Shown here in pieces: positions 63,542 through 64,000 of a DNA stretch of 64,000 nt. Every line of letters begins with the position of its first letter. Position 1 is the stretch's first letter. The DNA is taken from positions 248,001 through 312,000 of the forward strand of contig WGLV01000022.1 of assembly GCA_016125385.1 (NCBI GenBank), written 5' to 3'. This DNA is from a bacterium. GTDB lineage: Bacteria > Hinthialibacterota > Hinthialibacteria > Hinthialibacterales > Hinthialibacteraceae. A program made the position numbers and the translations under genes. The notes beneath the pieces are model-generated. The model did no database searches. It had not been told where the DNA came from and worked only from the letters and a program-made list of their open reading frames with translations.

Positions 63542-63577
63542 AACGGCTCGTTCAATCCGGACGAGCCGTTTTTTTAT
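63542..63577 (+). terminator. Terminator of the PQQ-propeller gene
   Basis: AACGGCTCGT (63542-63551) pairs with ACGAGCCGTT (63561-63570), then TTTTTTT. Confidence 0.9.
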
Positions 63578-63666
63578 GGTGGAACAGGACGACTGGCAAG
63601 GGGAGTGTTGAGAAGGTTAAGTTATTTGTAATGAATTGGATATGGCGATCGTGGCGTCTTTGTTTT

Positions 63667-63695
63667 TTGTTGTTTTGCGCCATTCGGGATATACT
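63667..63695 (+). promoter_or_regulatory. Candidate promoter of the last gene
   Basis: TTGTTG (63667-63672), 17-base spacer, TATACT (63690-63695). A leader of about 70 bases follows to ATG 63769. Confidence 0.45.
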
Positions 63696-63768
63696 ATAAG
63701 TAGAAAGGGTTTGGCGGGAAAACCGGGAGAATGAGAAAAGGAACTATGAATCGGAACGAGGCGATATC

Positions 63769-64000
63769 ATGTTACCGATCAACATACTGGGCGATGCGGC
63801 TGCCGCTGAGTCGATGGTCGTTCAGTCAAACAAACCCAATCGAAACGACCCCCGCGGCGAATCGGACCGCTTTGACCGTGAGTTAGAGCGGCATCTGGAC
63901 GCCGACAGGCTCATCGTAAATCCTGTTTCACGTTCATCCGCGCAACGAGCCGTGAGCGCTCATGAAGATCGCCGGATGCGAAGCGTGCTCAAACACCGAA
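63769..64000 (+). CDS. Partial protein, cut by window end
   Basis: The frame from ATG 63769 stays open to the end: 77 residues seen, beginning MLPINILGDAAAAESM, then polar and charged (RFDRELERHLDADRL). The first residues recall the start of flagellar hook-length control proteins but this is too little to name it. No strong ribosome-binding site (GAACGAGGCGATATC upstream has GAGG at 10 bases). Promoter candidate at 63667. Confidence 0.55.
   Translation, partial: MLPINILGDAAAAESMVVQSNKPNRNDPRGESDRFDRELERHLDADRLIVNPVSRSSAQRAVSAHEDRRMRSVLKHR

Noticed and set aside
1-64000. CRISPR arrays, insertion sequences, prophage or rRNA
   Set aside because: No regularly spaced repeats, transposase, integrase or rRNA-like stretches were seen.

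Overview
The window (about 57% G+C by eye) comes from a Gram-negative bacterium: two TonB-dependent outer-membrane receptors end in the barrel-type terminal Phe, and there is a lipoprotein and a GspG-like pseudopilin. Tat-exported sugar oxidoreductase and isomerase-like proteins, ThuA and BNR proteins, secreted PQQ-propellers with a malectin-like end, a CDVPVFRYALERW-type protein and UroD-type corrinoid methyltransferases point to the PVC neighbourhood or deep candidate phyla such as Hydrogenedentota or Sumerlaeota. That placement is inference from gene content and is not firm. No CRISPR array, rRNA, prophage or insertion sequence was seen. The only RNA gene found is tRNA-Ala(CGC).

0-9 kb: ileS, an exported sugar isomerase/epimerase-like protein, tRNA-Ala with its own promoter and terminator, a two-gene glycosyltransferase operon (GT-C plus GT9), and a B12-binding radical SAM protein. 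9-17 kb: an operon of two paralogous secreted glycosidase-like proteins and a BNR/sialidase-fold protein, followed by Tat-exported Gfo/Idh/MocA and aldo-keto-reductase-like proteins and a ThuA-like protein. 16.7-22 kb: an enhancer-binding-like regulator lacking GAFTGA but preceded by a -24/-12 (sigma-54) promoter, a RACo-type corrinoid activator (DUF4445), an NCS2 purine permease and a lipoprotein. 22-28.7 kb: tandem STAS proteins, UppP, an SMP-30 protein, a pseudopilin, DUF1858 and MOSC proteins, an RraA-like protein, and a receiver-HPt protein whose HPt His is Gln.

29-38.6 kb is one tight plus-strand signalling and uptake operon: a secreted protein, two TonB receptors, a YfiR-family protein, a CHASE8-like hybrid kinase and a receiver-HPt protein, most joined by stop/start overlaps. 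38.8-48.8 kb: alanine dehydrogenase, a two-component pair, a CBM9-like secreted protein, a sodium/solute symporter, a second Gfo/Idh/MocA protein and a DEAD-box helicase with an extra N-terminal domain.

48.8-55.1 kb is a minus-strand corrinoid methyl-transfer operon: Na+ symporter, UroD-family methyltransferase, corrinoid protein, homocysteine methyltransferase-like protein, DUF1638 and an MtaA-like methyltransferase. With the RACo protein at 18.4 kb it reads as a complete uptake, demethylation and corrinoid-reactivation system for an unknown methylated substrate, and is the best candidate here for an undescribed pathway. 55.4-63.5 kb holds large secreted propeller proteins. The window ends inside an unidentified gene.
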